Positions 1-11,190 of a stretch of DNA of 64,000 nt are shown piece by piece (the stretch's first letter is position 1; each line of letters starts with the position of its first letter). The position numbers and the translations under genes are program-made. The DNA is from Dugong dugon (lineage: Eukaryota; Chordata; Mammalia; Sirenia; Dugongidae), in assembly GCA_030035585.1 (NCBI GenBank), contig CM057468.1:54804145-54868144 (forward strand). Reading direction: 5' to 3'. Below the pieces are notes generated by a model. That model worked only from the letters and a program-made list of their open reading frames with translations, made no database searches and was not told where the DNA came from.

Positions 1-688
1 CAAGAAGGGCAGGTTTCTTTCTTGTAGTTCATTTGGCAAAATCTAATGAGCGCACATTTTGTTCCTAGCCAGAGGGTTGGATGCTAAAGAGGCAATGCTG
101 AACAACAGAGAGCCTCGGTACTCCAGGAGCTAACTGTCGTGTTGGGAAGCAGAGAGGAAGCAGGCCATACAGAGACGGTCAGGAATGCCAAGCACATTAG
201 TGGGAGCAGGTAGAAGGGGTCTTCAAGGATCATGATCTCAAATACCTAAAGTAGTAAAGCACCTATGGTGACTTTATTCCATATTTAAGAATTTTGCTCA
301 TCCTTTGTGTAGCCTATAAATGGCTAAAAACAGGTGAGAATTGCAACCTTAGTTCCCGGTGTACTTAAAACAATAACACCCTGATTTGTGCTCTGTGGCA
401 TCCTCAGTAAATAGCCTGCTGATTCAGAGCAGTATTTTTCAATTTTATGATTCCTTTGTCCAATACCTTATAAACCTTTGGGAGACAAAAAATATACTAG
501 GTCTTACGCTAGTACAAATGCAAATATAATCCCTAAAATAATTTTTTAAGAAAGAAAGTATAATCATAAATTTTGAGGCATATTTTCCAATTTTTATTCT
601 CAACAAAAGGAGATGAATTCATCTCTTTGTTTCCCCATGGCTCCTTTCTCTGTAAGTATCCTTGTGTATGTATATACACATACATACA
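1..688. other. Unannotated AT-rich flank
   Basis: No exon, RNA gene or recognisable young repeat is visible. The short open frames here lack any protein-family signature and are what AT-rich DNA gives by chance. Confidence 0.5.
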
Positions 689-1972
689 TGAAAGTAGTCC
701 CCAGTTTACGAGATATTTGAGTTACGATGAAACGCACTTACTACTGTCCTTTTTTTTTCTTTTTGTACATCTTATCATTAGTAATATGTACCACATACAG
801 TGATGTAGCATATAATTTGCTACAATTCTCAGATGTTCACTCACAGATGTTCAATTTTATGATTTACTGTGCAAAACACTGCCTTGGCTATGGCCTGCTC
901 TACAATGAAGTCCGTGTTGGTGTTGGGAGTCGGAACGGAAAGAAAGCTGGGCAATGTTCAACTCTAACCAGGTATGACAATTGGACTGCCCACAAGCCCC
1001 ACAGCCTTTATGACTCTAACTTCATTGACGCTGACAACGACTTCATTGTAGACCAGGCCAATAGAGTGATCTTAGAGAGCGTTTCGAACCGTAAAAAGCA
1101 TCAGTTGTTAATTTGAAGCCAAGTTGTTCAAGTTTCTCTAACTGTAACACCTGCACTGCTTATACCCCCAACAATATATCTAGCAAAAGAAGTCATGCCA
1201 CTGAAAGTTCTAACCCAAAAAAGAAGGTGAGGAAGGCTCTAGATATGGATATAAAGATGAAGATCAGTAAGGCCTGTGATAATGGAAGGAAAGTGGGAAA
1301 ACAGCAAGTGAGGAAGGACTGTCTCATTGGAACACTTGAAAAATCATTAAGGATAAGAATAGGATTTTGGAGGCAGTCAAAGGAGCAATTGGCATAAAAT
1401 GACAATTTTAACAAAGAAGAGGCAAAGGCCAACCCACAAGATGGAGAAGCTTTGATGATTTGGGTGGAAGACCAAATCCAGAAAAGGATTCCTATGAGTT
1501 TACTGATGATTCAAACGAAAGCACGCAGCAGCCTTTTTTAACACCTGAGGGAACAGTAAAGGAGAAGCCTATCACGACTACTTCAATGCCAGCAAGGGCT
1601 GCTTTTGTTGCTTCAAATGAAGATATGGCTTATGTAATGTGCGTACAACTGGTGAAGCAGGAAGTGCTGATGTTGAAGCTGTCGAAAAATTCAAGAATTC
1701 GCTGGACAAGGTAATACAAGATGAAGAGTTTATCTGCCAGAGTAGATTTTCAAAGTGGATGAAACAGGCTTGATTTGGAAAAAGGTGCCAGGACGGACCT
1801 ATATTCACAAAGAGGCAAAGTTGATGCATGGTTTGAGTATACTGATAATAAAAGGCAATAATAATGAAAGCTAAAAAAAAAAAAAAAGGAAAGAAGTTTT
1901 CGACTTAACGTCAGAACTTGCTTACAACAGAGTCTTTGGAATGAATCCCTGTAGTAAATGGAGGACTACCTG
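689..1972 (+). mobile_element. Tigger/pogo-like DNA transposon remnant
   Basis: The two ends form imperfect terminal inverted repeats: the left end reads GTAGTCCCCAGTTTAC and the reverse complement of the right end reads GTAGTCCTCCATTTAC. The interior holds decayed transposase. A helix-turn-helix-like basic region lies around 1190-1400. A DDE-domain block around 1740-1830, split between frames, still resembles the conserved 'DETGL.W' region of pogo/Tigger transposases. At about 1.28 kb the copy is internally deleted compared with intact Tigger elements. A poly-A run at about 1874 interrupts it. Long dead; no single frame covers the transposase. Assignment to the Tigger group is by recognition; the subfamily is not resolved. 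Confidence 0.72.
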
Positions 1973-2510
1973 CATATATTTTGTGGAGGGTGATACTGCC
2001 AAATAATCACTGTGTCCTACTTTCCAATTTGTGAACATGATCATTAAAAGTATTCTATTTTATTATTTTACTGAGTTTTTATTCCTTGCTTAAGTGATAA
2101 ATGATTACTTTGGCACAATATACTCTTTAGATATATTTAAGTGTGACCATATGTCCTGGTTTTCCCAGGAGAGATCTAATTTTCCCCTGTGGTTCTAGCA
2201 GAATTATTAATAGCTCTTCATTTCATGCTCAAAAATGTCCTAGATTGGATGATAAATTATCTGGTTGTCCCACATGTGGTGAACTTTAGGTCAACTGCAC
2301 TAATGGGAGGAGAAAGAAGTAGTTAGTGTGAAACAAAAACATTTTACAAAAGCATTTAAAGTTACCTTTGGAAATTAGTAAAAACCACGTCTACCTTTTT
2401 CCTGAATAGATTTGATTTTTCTTCTTGTTTGAGCCTTATACACGATTATGTTCAAATGATTTGTGGGAGGAGAGGTTGGTGTTGGGGTCTAGGTTATTGT
2501 AAATAATCCG
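1973..2510. other. Stretch with one possible old DNA-transposon relic
   Basis: No gene is seen. About 2140-2290 resembles an old MER-type non-autonomous element (paired 'gtcctggttttccc' and 'gtcctagattgg' motifs), but is too decayed for a firm call. Confidence 0.35.
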
Positions 2511-2672
2511 TATTGTTGTTGTTAGGTGCCACTGAGTCGATTCTGACTCATAGCAACCCTATAGGACAGAGTAGAACTACCCCACAGGGTTTGCAAGGAG
2601 CAGCTGGTGGATTTGAACTGCCGACCTTTATGGTTAGCAGCCAAGCTCTTAACCACTATGCCACCAGGGCTC
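2511..2672 (-). mobile_element. AfroSINE, 45-nt-deleted form
   Basis: Read on the minus strand it has the tRNA-like head with RNA polymerase III A- and B-box-like segments, then the body ending in the 'gagtcagaatcgactc' motif. The block between the head and 'ccttggaaaccc' is missing, as in the paenungulate-type subfamily. A GTTGTTGTTG stretch at 2513 represents the tail. Confidence 0.88.
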
Positions 2673-3809
2673 TTTATACAGCATAATCTATAAACAGATC
2701 ATCTTAATCTGGCTCCATTTGAACAAAAACAAAAGTTTTGAGTGACAAAAACCTAATCAATTGTTTATGAGAATTTATTCACTCATGCCAGTTATTTATA
2801 TGTATTACCATATGCTCAAAGCTATACTTTTCTGGATTGTCTATAGGTAGCTTTGTTTCCTATCAAAACATTAGCACATAGATCTCTACTGTATTCAAAC
2901 AAATAAGTTATGTTAGCATTTTAAATATAAAGATTGTGTAGCTAGTAGTATGTTTTGCATTCCTGAAGTTGCTACCACATCTGAATGAGACCTAAAATTA
3001 CTTTTGTTGTAGGCCTACATTGAATTTTAATTGATGTAATTATGCATTATGCATGAGTTGGCAGAAACTAGAAAAAGCTGAGTTGGGGTTGGTAAAGCCA
3101 CTTGAATTGGAGTGAAGAAGGGATGATATAAGTAGAGTCAAGGACATTAAATGTTTTTGTTTTTTGTTTTATTTTGGAGAAGTAGAATAATTGGAGGGCT
3201 GCTTGTGAAGGCCCTGGAAGAAGGAATTTCTGAAACCAAATCCTCTCCGACCAAAATTGGAAGGCAATGATGGGACAAGTTCTGAGCTACCCCAGGAATA
3301 TTCTGAGAAGTTGTTTTCTAGTAATGTTGGAATCAACATTTCTTTCACTGCTTATGCCAGTTCTGAGTAGACCTAGTACCCCTGAACATTTATGTTGCCT
3401 GAATACAGGGACAGCTCAAGTTTCTATGGTTTATATTTGGTATGCTTTATACTTTTTCAAGATAATTGTTTAAGTAATGAAATAAAGAGGCCAAGCCTCA
3501 GAATAAATGGGTTGAAATCCCTATAAATAATTTAGTTCCATGGTCTTGAGAAAATTGAACTTACATCTTTAAATGTTAATTTCTTCATCTAAAAATTATT
3601 AATATTTTTGAAGGTATGTTCCTCTCCTCAATCTCTGATAGAAAAGGATTGATTTGATTGGATAAGTAAAATGGTTGGGTCTTTTAGAGAAATGTAGTGG
3701 AGAAACATCTTGAAATTTATAGACCATTAGAGCAGCAAGTAATACTACAGATCATCTCATTCAAATTCTTGGATTTTACATATGAAAAACAAAGCTTATT
3801 AAGAGTTAA
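2673..3809. other. Unannotated stretch
   Basis: Contains AT-rich sequence with a T-rich run near 3155. No gene and no repeat I can name. Confidence 0.4.
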
Positions 3810-4195
3810 ACTCTGGAGTCAGACTAGTCTGGGTTTGAATCAGCCTTAACCACTTTCTAACAGTGTATCTGTTGCAGTCTAGTTGATTTCGACTCATAGC
3901 AACCCTACAGGACAGAGTTGAAATGCCCCATAAGGTTTCCAAGGAGTGAATAATAGATACAAACTGCCGACCTTCTGATTAGCAGCTGAGCTCTTTTACC
4001 ATTGTGCCACCAGCGCTCTATTCTAACAGTGTAACTTAGGGTAAATTACTTAACTTCTCTAAGCTTCAGCTCTTTCAACTACCAAAAGAGAAGAATAATA
4101 GTATCTCATTGGTTGCTGTGAATTTCCAATGGAATAATAACTGTAAAACACTTAGCACAGTGCCTGGCCTGTGTCAAATGTTCAGTAAATGTTTA
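3810..4195 (+). mobile_element. MIR element split by an AfroSINE
   Basis: The left part (3810-3867) carries the MIR head ('ctctggagtcagac...tgggtttgaatc'). The right part (4021-4195) carries the MIR core and tail ('cttagggtaaattacttaac', 'agcacagtgcctggc', 'agtaaatgtt'). The two halves are separated by the SINE at 3868-4020, with TTCTAACAGTGTA duplicated at 3855-3867 and 4021-4033. This fixes the order: MIR first, SINE later. Confidence 0.82.
3868..4020 (-). mobile_element. AfroSINE, 45-nt-deleted form, inside a MIR
   Basis: Minus-strand SINE with a perfect 13-bp target-site duplication (3855-3867 and 4021-4033), which gives exact boundaries. Short subfamily. Confidence 0.92.
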
Positions 4196-4761
4196 TTCTG
4201 ACAATAATTTAGCGTACTATTGCCTAGGATCATGGAAATGGAATTTGAAACTGATATTTCTCAAGTTTTACAAGTACGTTTCAAACTTTTTAAGAAAAAC
4301 ATTTCCACTTCAAAAACTTTATAAACACTATTTATTACTAAACATACTTCTTTGATGCCTTCCACCAACCATTAAATACAATAACTTCCTTTAGAGCATT
4401 AAGAACAGCTTCAGCCTACATCCTGCTTTGGCATAAGCAGTTAGGATTGCCAGGATCTAGAAATACAAACACAGTTACCCTTTGGTTGCTTACTAAATGC
4501 AGCTATTTAGCAAAACTACCACTTAAAGTTATATTGATTTTTAGAACATTTTTCAGTTTCAAGGATGAATTTACATTATAAGAAATAGAATTCTCTTTCA
4601 ACTATTTCATTCGAATCATATTGTATTCAAAATTTGATAAGAACTGATAAGATACTTGATGAAATTATCTGAAAAATTCTGAAAGGTACAGGTTTCTTAA
4701 AACCAAATTTCACTGGACAAATCTAAGAATAGGCAATTATGTATGTATTTTATATACTGAC

Positions 4762-5268
4762 TCTCATGGATTGAATTGTGTCCCCCCAAAACATCTGTCA
4801 ACTTGGCTGGGTCATGATTCCTGGTATTGTATGGTTGTGTACAATTTTGTAATATGATGTGTTTTTCTTATGTGTTGTAAACTCTATCACTATGATGTAA
4901 TAAGATGGATTAGTGGCAGTTATACCGATTAGGTATACAAGATTAGCTAGTATCTTAAGCCAATCTTTTTTGAGATATAAAAAAGAGAAACGAGCAGAGA
5001 CACATGGGAACCTCATACCACTAAGAAAGCAGTGCCTGGAGCAGAGTTCACCCTTTGGACCTGAGATTCCTGTGCACAGAAGCTCCCAGACCAAGAGAAG
5101 ACTGATGGCGCAGACCTTCCTCCAGAGCCGACAGAGCAGTTGTTCCCTTGGAGCTGACGCCTTGAATTTGGACTAGTAGCCTGCTGGCCTGTGAAAGAAT
5201 AAATCTCTCTGTGTTAAAGCCATCCACTTGTGGTATGTCTGTTACAGCAGCACTAGATAACTAAGACA
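4762..5268 (+). mobile_element. Solo LTR, MaLR-like family
   Basis: About 507 bp, beginning at the decayed 'tctcatggattgaattgtgtc' and ending 'ataactaagaca'. It is flanked by a perfect 5-bp duplication CTGAC (4757-4761 and 5269-5273), the size expected for ERV-L/MaLR elements. A polyadenylation signal AATAAA (inside 'gaaagaataaatctctctgt') lies about 70 bp before the end, as in MLT1/MST-type LTRs. Four related LTRs lie at 7305, 9230, 10167 and 13722. No coding capacity. Confidence 0.82.
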
Positions 5269-5523
5269 CTGACCTTATAAAAGCTTAATGAAAAGTACAG
5301 GTTAGTACTTAGCCTCTAAATGCAGTGTGATGGAGTGGGGAGTGTGGGGGTGAGGGATTATCTACCATAATCGTGGGAGTACGTGGATAGGCTGCTTATA
5401 GTGTGAAAACAAGGCAGTTCATTTTCCCATTGCTTTGACTTGCTTTCAGTCATAGCAATGAATTTATAATTAAGTAGGGCATGAGAAAATTTTCTTCAGT
5501 TCTTTCAGCTTGAGAAATGCCGA

Positions 5524-6378
5524 GTGTGTTCTTCCCTTTTTGTTTTCTATCTCCAGCTCCCTACATGTCATTCTAATACTTTCCTTTGTCTTCTCGAGCT
5601 GCCCTTTGAAATATTCAGTTTTTTTACTTCATCATTTCTTCCTTTTAGTTTAGCTACTCAACGTTCAAGAGCAAGTTTCAGAGTCTCTTCTGACATCCAT
5701 TTTGGTCTTTTCTTTCCTTCTTGTCTTTTTAATGACCTCTTGCTTTCCTCATGTGTGATGTCCTTGATGTCATTCCACAACACGTCTGGTCTTCGATCAT
5801 TAGTGTTCAACACGCCAAATTTATTCTTGAGATGGTCTCTAAATTCAGGTGCAATATACTCAAGGTTGTACTTTGGCTGTCATGGACTTGTTCTAATTTT
5901 CTTCAGTTTCAACTTGAACTTGCATATGAGCAATTGATGGTCTGTTCTGCTGTTCTGCAGTTGGCCCCTGGCCTTGTTCTGACGGATGATATTGAGCGTT
6001 TCCATTGTCCCTATCCACAGATGTAGTTGATTTGATTCCTGTGTATTCCTTCTGGCGAGGTCCATGTGTATATCGCCATTTATGTTGGTGAAAAAAGTTA
6101 TTTGCAATGAAGTCATTTGTCTTGCAAAATTCAATCATGCTATCTCCGGCATCATTTCCATCACCAAGGCCATATTTTTCAACTACCGATCCTTCTTTGT
6201 TTCCAACTTTCACATTCCAATCACCAAAGTGGATTGACACAGTGACTGCAACAATGGGCTCAAGCATAAGGACAATTGTGAGGATGGTGCCGGAGAGTGC
6301 GGTGTTTCATTCTGTAGTACATAGGGTCACTATAAGTCAGAACCTACTCAACAGCACCTAACAACAACAGCAACAGGG
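5524..6378 (-). mobile_element. RTE-clade LINE fragment (BovB-like), 5'-truncated
   Basis: The minus strand encodes a decayed apurinic-like endonuclease. An open frame at 5893-6267 (minus) contains 'GDWNVKVGN', 'YGLGDGNDAG', 'IEFCKTND' and 'ANNFFHQHKWRYTHGPRQ'. These are conserved steps of the RTE/BovB endonuclease domain. The frame breaks downstream and no reverse transcriptase is present. The low-complexity 3' end (cagcaacagg-type, 6345-6378) resembles the tail shared with RTE-mobilised SINEs at 25855 and 32553. RTE elements are known in afrotherians and known for horizontal transfer. Endonuclease identity is clear; the subfamily is not. Confidence 0.78.
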
Positions 6379-6484
6379 CATGAGATCTTTCTTTATTAGA
6401 TGAAGGTATTGGTTAAAAAAGTGTAAGAAAACCTGTTTTGTGTGGAGGCGGGTAGTATAATGACCATAAGTTACGGTAGTAAAG

Positions 6485-6640
6485 AGAAAAGGCTTTGTTA
6501 AGCAAACCTGACATCAAATTCTGCTTCTCAAATTAGCTTGTGACCATAAGACGGGTGATTGTCAATGAGTTTTCCTGATGATAAAATGGACACAATATCA
6601 GCTGTCCTTCATATAGGGTTGTTATAAGAACAAATGGAAT
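6485..6640 (+). mobile_element. Possible MIR fragment
   Basis: MIR-like order of motifs ('tgacatcaaattctgcttctc', 'gataaaatgg', 'agggttgttataagaac') at low similarity. Confidence 0.4.
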
Positions 6641-6860
6641 GGCTTAAGTTAGTTAATTCAGAAAGAAAATTTAAAATTTTAATTACTATGCTAATTTTCA
6701 TTGGAACTACGCTTTATTTTAATTAGAACTAAATAAGGACTACATGTTTTAATTAGTACAATTTAAGGTTGTTTTTTTTTTTCTTACCCAGTATATACTT
6801 ATTAATTGAATGATTCAGACTATACAACTTGATTCAGGGGTCATAAATATGCCTATTGAA

Positions 6861-7015
6861 CTACCCACTGCCATTGACTTGATTCTGACTGATAGCAACC
6901 CCATAGGGTTTCCAAACCTGTAAATCTCTACGAAAGCAGACTGCCACATCTTTCTCCCACGGAGCTGCTGGTAGTTTCAAGCCTCTGAACTTTTGGTTAA
7001 CAGCTGAGAGTTTTA
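6861..7015 (-). mobile_element. AfroSINE, long form
   Basis: Retains the 'gcagactgccacatctttctccca' block missing from the short subfamily. The head end is truncated or decayed near 7010. Confidence 0.82.
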
Positions 7016-7304
7016 AACGCCTATAGAGCTAGTATAATGTTTTTTCTAAACGTAAATTCCTTTTAGCACAAAGGGACTACATCCTTTAAACTTTAGTAAT
7101 CTATTGTTATCACACGTGAGAGTCGTGTTCTTAGATCAACTTCTGGCCTTGCTTACTATATAGAATACAAATCTCTGGCTGTCTTGATTCAGAAATACTA
7201 TTGCCTGGCAAGTCCGAAATATTAATCCATAGCCCAAGAAATAATGGCCACATCTTTTCATGCCAGATGCAATCTTCAGAGATCAGAGTTGATCCATAAG
7301 CAAT

Positions 7305-8003
7305 TGTTATGGATTGAATTGTGTCCCCAAAAAATGTGTGTCAACTTGGGTAGGCCATGATTCCCACTATTATGTGATTGTCCACCTTTTTGTCATCTGA
7401 TGTGATTTTCCTATGTTTTGTAAATTCTACCTCTATGATGTAAATGATGTTAATTCAGAGCCCTGGTGGTACAGTGGTTAAGAACTTGGCTGCTACCCAA
7501 AAAGTTGGCAGTTTGAATCCACCAGCTGCTCCTTGGAAACCTTATGGGGCAGTTCTACTCTGTTCTATAGGGTCACTATGAGTTGGAATCAACTTGATGG
7601 CAATGGGTTTATGATGGTAATGAGGCAGGATTAGAGGCAGTTATGTTAACGAAGCAGGACTCAATCTACAAGACTAGCTTGTATCTTGAGTCAATCTCTT
7701 TTGAGATATAAAAGACAGAAAAGAACATAGAGACAGGGAGACCTCCTACCATCAAGAATAAAGAACCAGGAGGGGAGCATGTCTTTTGGACCTGGGTTTC
7801 CTGTGCTGAGAATCTCCTAGACCAGAGGAAGACTGATGACAAGGACTTTCCCACAGAGCTGACAGAGAGAGAAAGACTTCTTCTGGAGCTGGCACCCTGA
7901 ATTAAGACTTCTAGCCTCCTAGACTGTGAGAGAATAAATTTCTCTTTGTTGAAACCATCCACTTGTGTTATTTATTTTATAGCAGCATTAGCTATCTAAG
8001 TCA
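7305..8003 (+). mobile_element. 5' LTR of the MaLR-like element
   Basis: Starts TGTTATGGATTGAATTGTG and ends CTAAGTCA. Expanded from about 530 bp to 699 bp by the AfroSINE at 7455-7610. AATAAA lies in 'gagagaataaatttctc' near 7930. Confidence 0.8.
7455..7610 (+). mobile_element. AfroSINE, 45-nt-deleted form, inside the LTR
   Basis: Inserted in the MaLR-like LTR. Flanked by ATGATGTTAAT (7444-7454) and ATGATGGTAAT (7611-7621), an 11-bp duplication with one mismatch. Head 'gagccctggtggtacagtgg', body 'gcagttctactctgtt'. Confidence 0.9.
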
Positions 8004-8007
8004 GAAT

Positions 8008-8026
8008 TTAGTACTGGGAGTGGGGT
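8008..8026 (+). promoter_or_regulatory. tRNA-Leu-like primer binding site
   Basis: TTAGTACTGGGAGTGGGGT lies 4 nt after the LTR end. It differs at only a few positions from the leucine-tRNA primer site characteristic of ERV-L/MaLR interiors as I recall it. Confidence 0.65.
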
Positions 8027-9229
8027 GCTGCTCCAAAAGATACCTAAAATGGGGAAGCACCTTTGAAACTATGAACGGGTAAAGGCTGGAAGAGTTTTAA
8101 CATGCCTAGATTGCCTTGAAGAGACTGTTGGTAGAATTACAGACTTCAGACAAGTCTGATGAGGACTCAGAAGGAAGTGAGGAGAGCTGTTACACTGGAG
8201 ATGGTGCAGACGGAAAGCAGCAGCAGCAGAGAAATGGCAGCAGCAGAACTAGGAGAACAGCTCAAGACAACGCTAGAGCCGAACCATGGAGCAAGAGAGC
8301 TGAGTGCCTTTGTGCAGTAGGCTTCCTGGTGGAGTGGGTTGCCTCCAGGCACTTATCAGTGGAGTTAAGAACTTTGAAACACTTGCCTGAGCAAGGCAGA
8401 CACCAGGCTGGACCAAAGACCCAATAGGCCAAGAAACCAAGGAACCAGGAAGCAGAAGCTGAAGAGACAAGGAACACAGGAAGCAGAGCTGCCTCAGTCT
8501 CAAAGGGTAGGGCTATGACCTCTAGGACCTCAAAAGGTGGAGCTATGGCTTCTAGGGCTTCAAAGGGTGGGGCCACAGCTCCTAGTTTTCAAAAAGTCAG
8601 ATCTTCACCAACTCTCTTTTGAAGTGTGGGGCTGCCTTTCATGAGTGTCAGTGAGAAAGGGTCAGATCAACTGCCCAAAGTTGAGGGTGTGGGGCTGCCA
8701 TGCCCACAGGGCAGAAGAACAGAGCCTGCCAGGGCCAAGGGGGCAGAGTTGCCAGTCAGATAGACTAGGAGAATGGGGCCACATAAATGTGAGGGAGTGG
8801 AGTTGCTGTTCCAGTGGGCCTGGAAGATGGAGCTGGGGCTGAGCGGTCTCCACCCAGAATCCTTAGACTGTGGCCAACACCCAGAGCCTGGAGGGCAGGG
8901 TCATTGCCTACATGGCCTTAGAGAACAGAGGATTATTTTCAAGCCTTAAGAGCTAAGGTAATGTGTTCTGCTGACTTGCTTGGTGCCTGTTATCCCTTCT
9001 TTCCCTCCAACTTCTCCCTTTTGTAATGGAAATGTCTAGCTTGTACCTGTTCTACCACTGTACTTTGGAAGCAGATGACTTGTATTGTAGATTTCACAGA
9101 TCAAGAGGAATTTTGCAAAAGTTGAGATTTTTGAATTGGAGTTGATATAAGAGTTTTGTGATGATATGATAGAGTGAATGTGTTTTACACATGACAAGGA
9201 CAAGAATTTTTGGGGACCAAATTGTGGAA

Positions 9230-9751
9230 TGTTATGGATTGAATTATGTGCCCTCAAAATGTGTGTCAACTTGCCTAGGCCATGATTCCCAGTATTGTGT
9301 GATTGTCCACCATTTTGTCATCTGATATGATTTTCCTATGTGTTGTAAATCCTACCTCTATAATGTTAATGAGGTAGGATTAGAGGCAGTTATGTCAATG
9401 CAGCAGGACTCAATCTGCAATATCAGGTTGTATCTTGAGTCAATCTCTTTTGAGATATAAAACAGAGAAAAGAGCAGAGAGACAAGGAGACCTCCTACCA
9501 TCAAGAATGAAGAACCAAGAGGAGAGTGCTCCTTTGGGCCTGGGGTCCCTGCACTGAGAAGCTCCTGGACCAGGGGAAGATTGATGACAAGGACCTTCCC
9601 ACAGAGCCAACAGAGAGAGAAAAACTTCCCCTGGAGGTGGCATCCTTAATTTGGACTTCTACCCTGCTAGACTGTGAGAGAATAAATTTTTCTTTGTTAA
9701 AGCTATCCACTTGTGGTATTTATGTTATAGCAGCACTAGATATCTGAGACA
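9230..9751 (+). mobile_element. 3' LTR of the MaLR-like element
   Basis: Begins TGTTATGGATTGAATTATG and ends ATATCTGAGACA, about 522 bp. It is the uninterrupted partner of the 7305 LTR. AATAAA is in 'gagagaataaatttttc' near 9680. Confidence 0.8.
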
Positions 9752-9930
9752 GCAGTGCTGTCAACATTGTTCTTAACTTCTCTCTAGCAGCTGTCTGCCA
9801 CATCATGATGAGAGCTGATACCAAAGATGGCAGCCCATAGTAAATCTTGACAGCCATACATTCTTTTGTGCTTTGGTCGTACTTTCTCAGTCTTATTTAC
9901 TCTTAGATTTCACTCTGCTTAGTTTATTGG

Positions 9931-10140
9931 AAGGAGCCCTGGTGGTGGAGTGGTTAAGTGCTCTGCTGCTAACTGAAAGGTCAGCAGTTTGAACCTACCA
10001 GGCCTTCCACAGGAGAATGATGTGACATTATGCTTTTGTAAAGACTTACAGCCTTGAAAGCCCTATGGGGAAGTCTTCCTCTGTCCTATAGGATCGCTAT
10101 GAGTCAGAATTTGACTCAGTAGCAATGAGTTTGGTTTTTG
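9931..10140 (+). mobile_element. AfroSINE, long form
   Basis: Full head-to-tail copy ending in a T-rich 'tttggtttttg' tail. Flanks TAGTTTATTGG (about 9920) and TAGCTTATTGG (about 10142) look like a target duplication with one mismatch. Confidence 0.9.
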
Positions 10141-10166
10141 GGTAGCTTATTGGTATCTTTGAGGCC

Positions 10167-10690
10167 TGTCATGGATAGAATTGTGTCTCCCAAAAATGTC
10201 TGACAACTTGGCTTGGCCATGATTCCCAGTATTGTGTGATTGTCCACCATTTTGTCATCTGATGTGATTTTCCTAAGTGTTGTAAATCCTATCTCTATGA
10301 TTTTGATGAGATGGAATTAGCGGCAGCTATGTTAATGAGGCAGGACTCAATCTTCAAGATTGGATTGCATCTTAAGCCAATCTTTTTTGAGATATAAAAG
10401 AGAGAAGCAAGCAGAGAGACATGGGGTGACCTCATACCACCAAGAAAGAAGCGTCGGGAGCAAAGTGTGTCCTTTGGACCCAGGGTTCCTGTGTAGAGAC
10501 GCTCCTAGTCCAAAGGAAGATTGATGACAAGGACCTTCCTCCAGAGCAACAGAAAGAGAAAGCCTTCCCCTGAAGCTGGTGCCCTGAATTTGGACCTCTA
10601 TCCTGCTAGACTTTGAGAGAATAAACTTCTGTTTGTTGAAGACATCCACTTGTGGTATTTCTGTTATAGCAGCACTAGTTAAATGAAAAA
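10167..10690 (+). mobile_element. Solo LTR, MaLR-like family
   Basis: Same family as 4762 and 9230, starting TGTCATGGATAGAATTGTG. The 3' end is decayed ('agttaaatgaaaaa'). Flanks AGGCC/TGGCC may be a damaged 5-bp duplication. A TATA-like 'gagatataaaagagag' lies in the middle, as in the sister copies. Confidence 0.75.
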
Positions 10691-10810
10691 TGGCCCATTG
10701 GCCTGACATGTACATTTTCTTGATTTGATTGCTCTTTCCAACTCTTTGTATCCTGAGTCTCAATATTGTATGGAAGATTTTTGGAGAGATATATATATAC
10801 ATATATGCAT

Positions 10811-11190
10811 ATCAGACAAAACCTTTGCCATTTTAGCTATTTTTAAGTGTAAAACTCAGTGAGATTAATTACATTCACCATTGTGTGCAACCATCCCACT
10901 GTCCATTTCTAAATGTTTTTCATCACCCTAAATAGAAACTCGGTGCCCTGTGGCGCAGTGGTTAAGAACTATGGCTGCTATACAAAAGGTCGGTAGTTTG
11001 AACCCACCAGCCGCTCCTTGGAAACTTTATGGGGCAGTTCTACTCTGTCCTATAGGGTTGCTATGAGTCAGAATTGACTTGACAGCAACGAGTTTTTAAA
11101 TAGAAACTCAGTATATCTTTAGCAATAACTTCATTTTCCCCATTCCCCCCAACCCCTGACAACCACTAAGAGATTTTTATCTCTATGCAT
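10811..11190 (-). mobile_element. Old L1 3'-end fragment split by an AfroSINE
   Basis: The flanking halves ('catttctaaatgtttttcatcaccc' and 'ccccaacccctgacaaccac') resemble the antisense 3' end of ancient mammalian L1. The AfroSINE at 10942-11096 interrupts it with a duplicated TAAATAGAAACTC. Confidence 0.45.
10942..11096 (+). mobile_element. AfroSINE, 45-nt-deleted form
   Basis: Exact limits come from the perfect 13-bp duplication TAAATAGAAACTC at 10929-10941 and 11097-11109. The A-box-like 'tggcgcagtgg' is well kept. Confidence 0.93.

Larger units (their letters stand above)
7305..9751 (+). mobile_element. MaLR-like LTR retrotransposon with both LTRs
   Basis: Two related LTRs (7305-8003 and 9230-9751) in the same orientation enclose a 1226-bp interior that starts with a tRNA-Leu-like primer binding site. 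Flanks are GCAAT (7300-7304) and GCAGT (9752-9756), a 5-bp target duplication with one mismatch. The interior contains no retroviral gene, as is usual for non-autonomous MaLR elements. It carries a small imperfect tandem repeat at 8490-8590 (three 'ggtggagctatggcttctagg'-like units). The open frame at 8116-8427 has no family signature and I do not call it a gene. Confidence 0.8.

Noticed and set aside
727-1714. Consecutive plus-strand open frames that might be small host genes
   Set aside because: They are pieces of the Tigger-like transposase between inverted repeats.
5524-5937. 137-codon plus-strand open frame
   Set aside because: Antisense shadow of the RTE endonuclease fragment.
8116-8576. 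Open frames of about 100 codons on both strands
   Set aside because: They fall in the MaLR-like interior, partly in a tandem repeat; such elements carry no expected gene and no family signature is visible.
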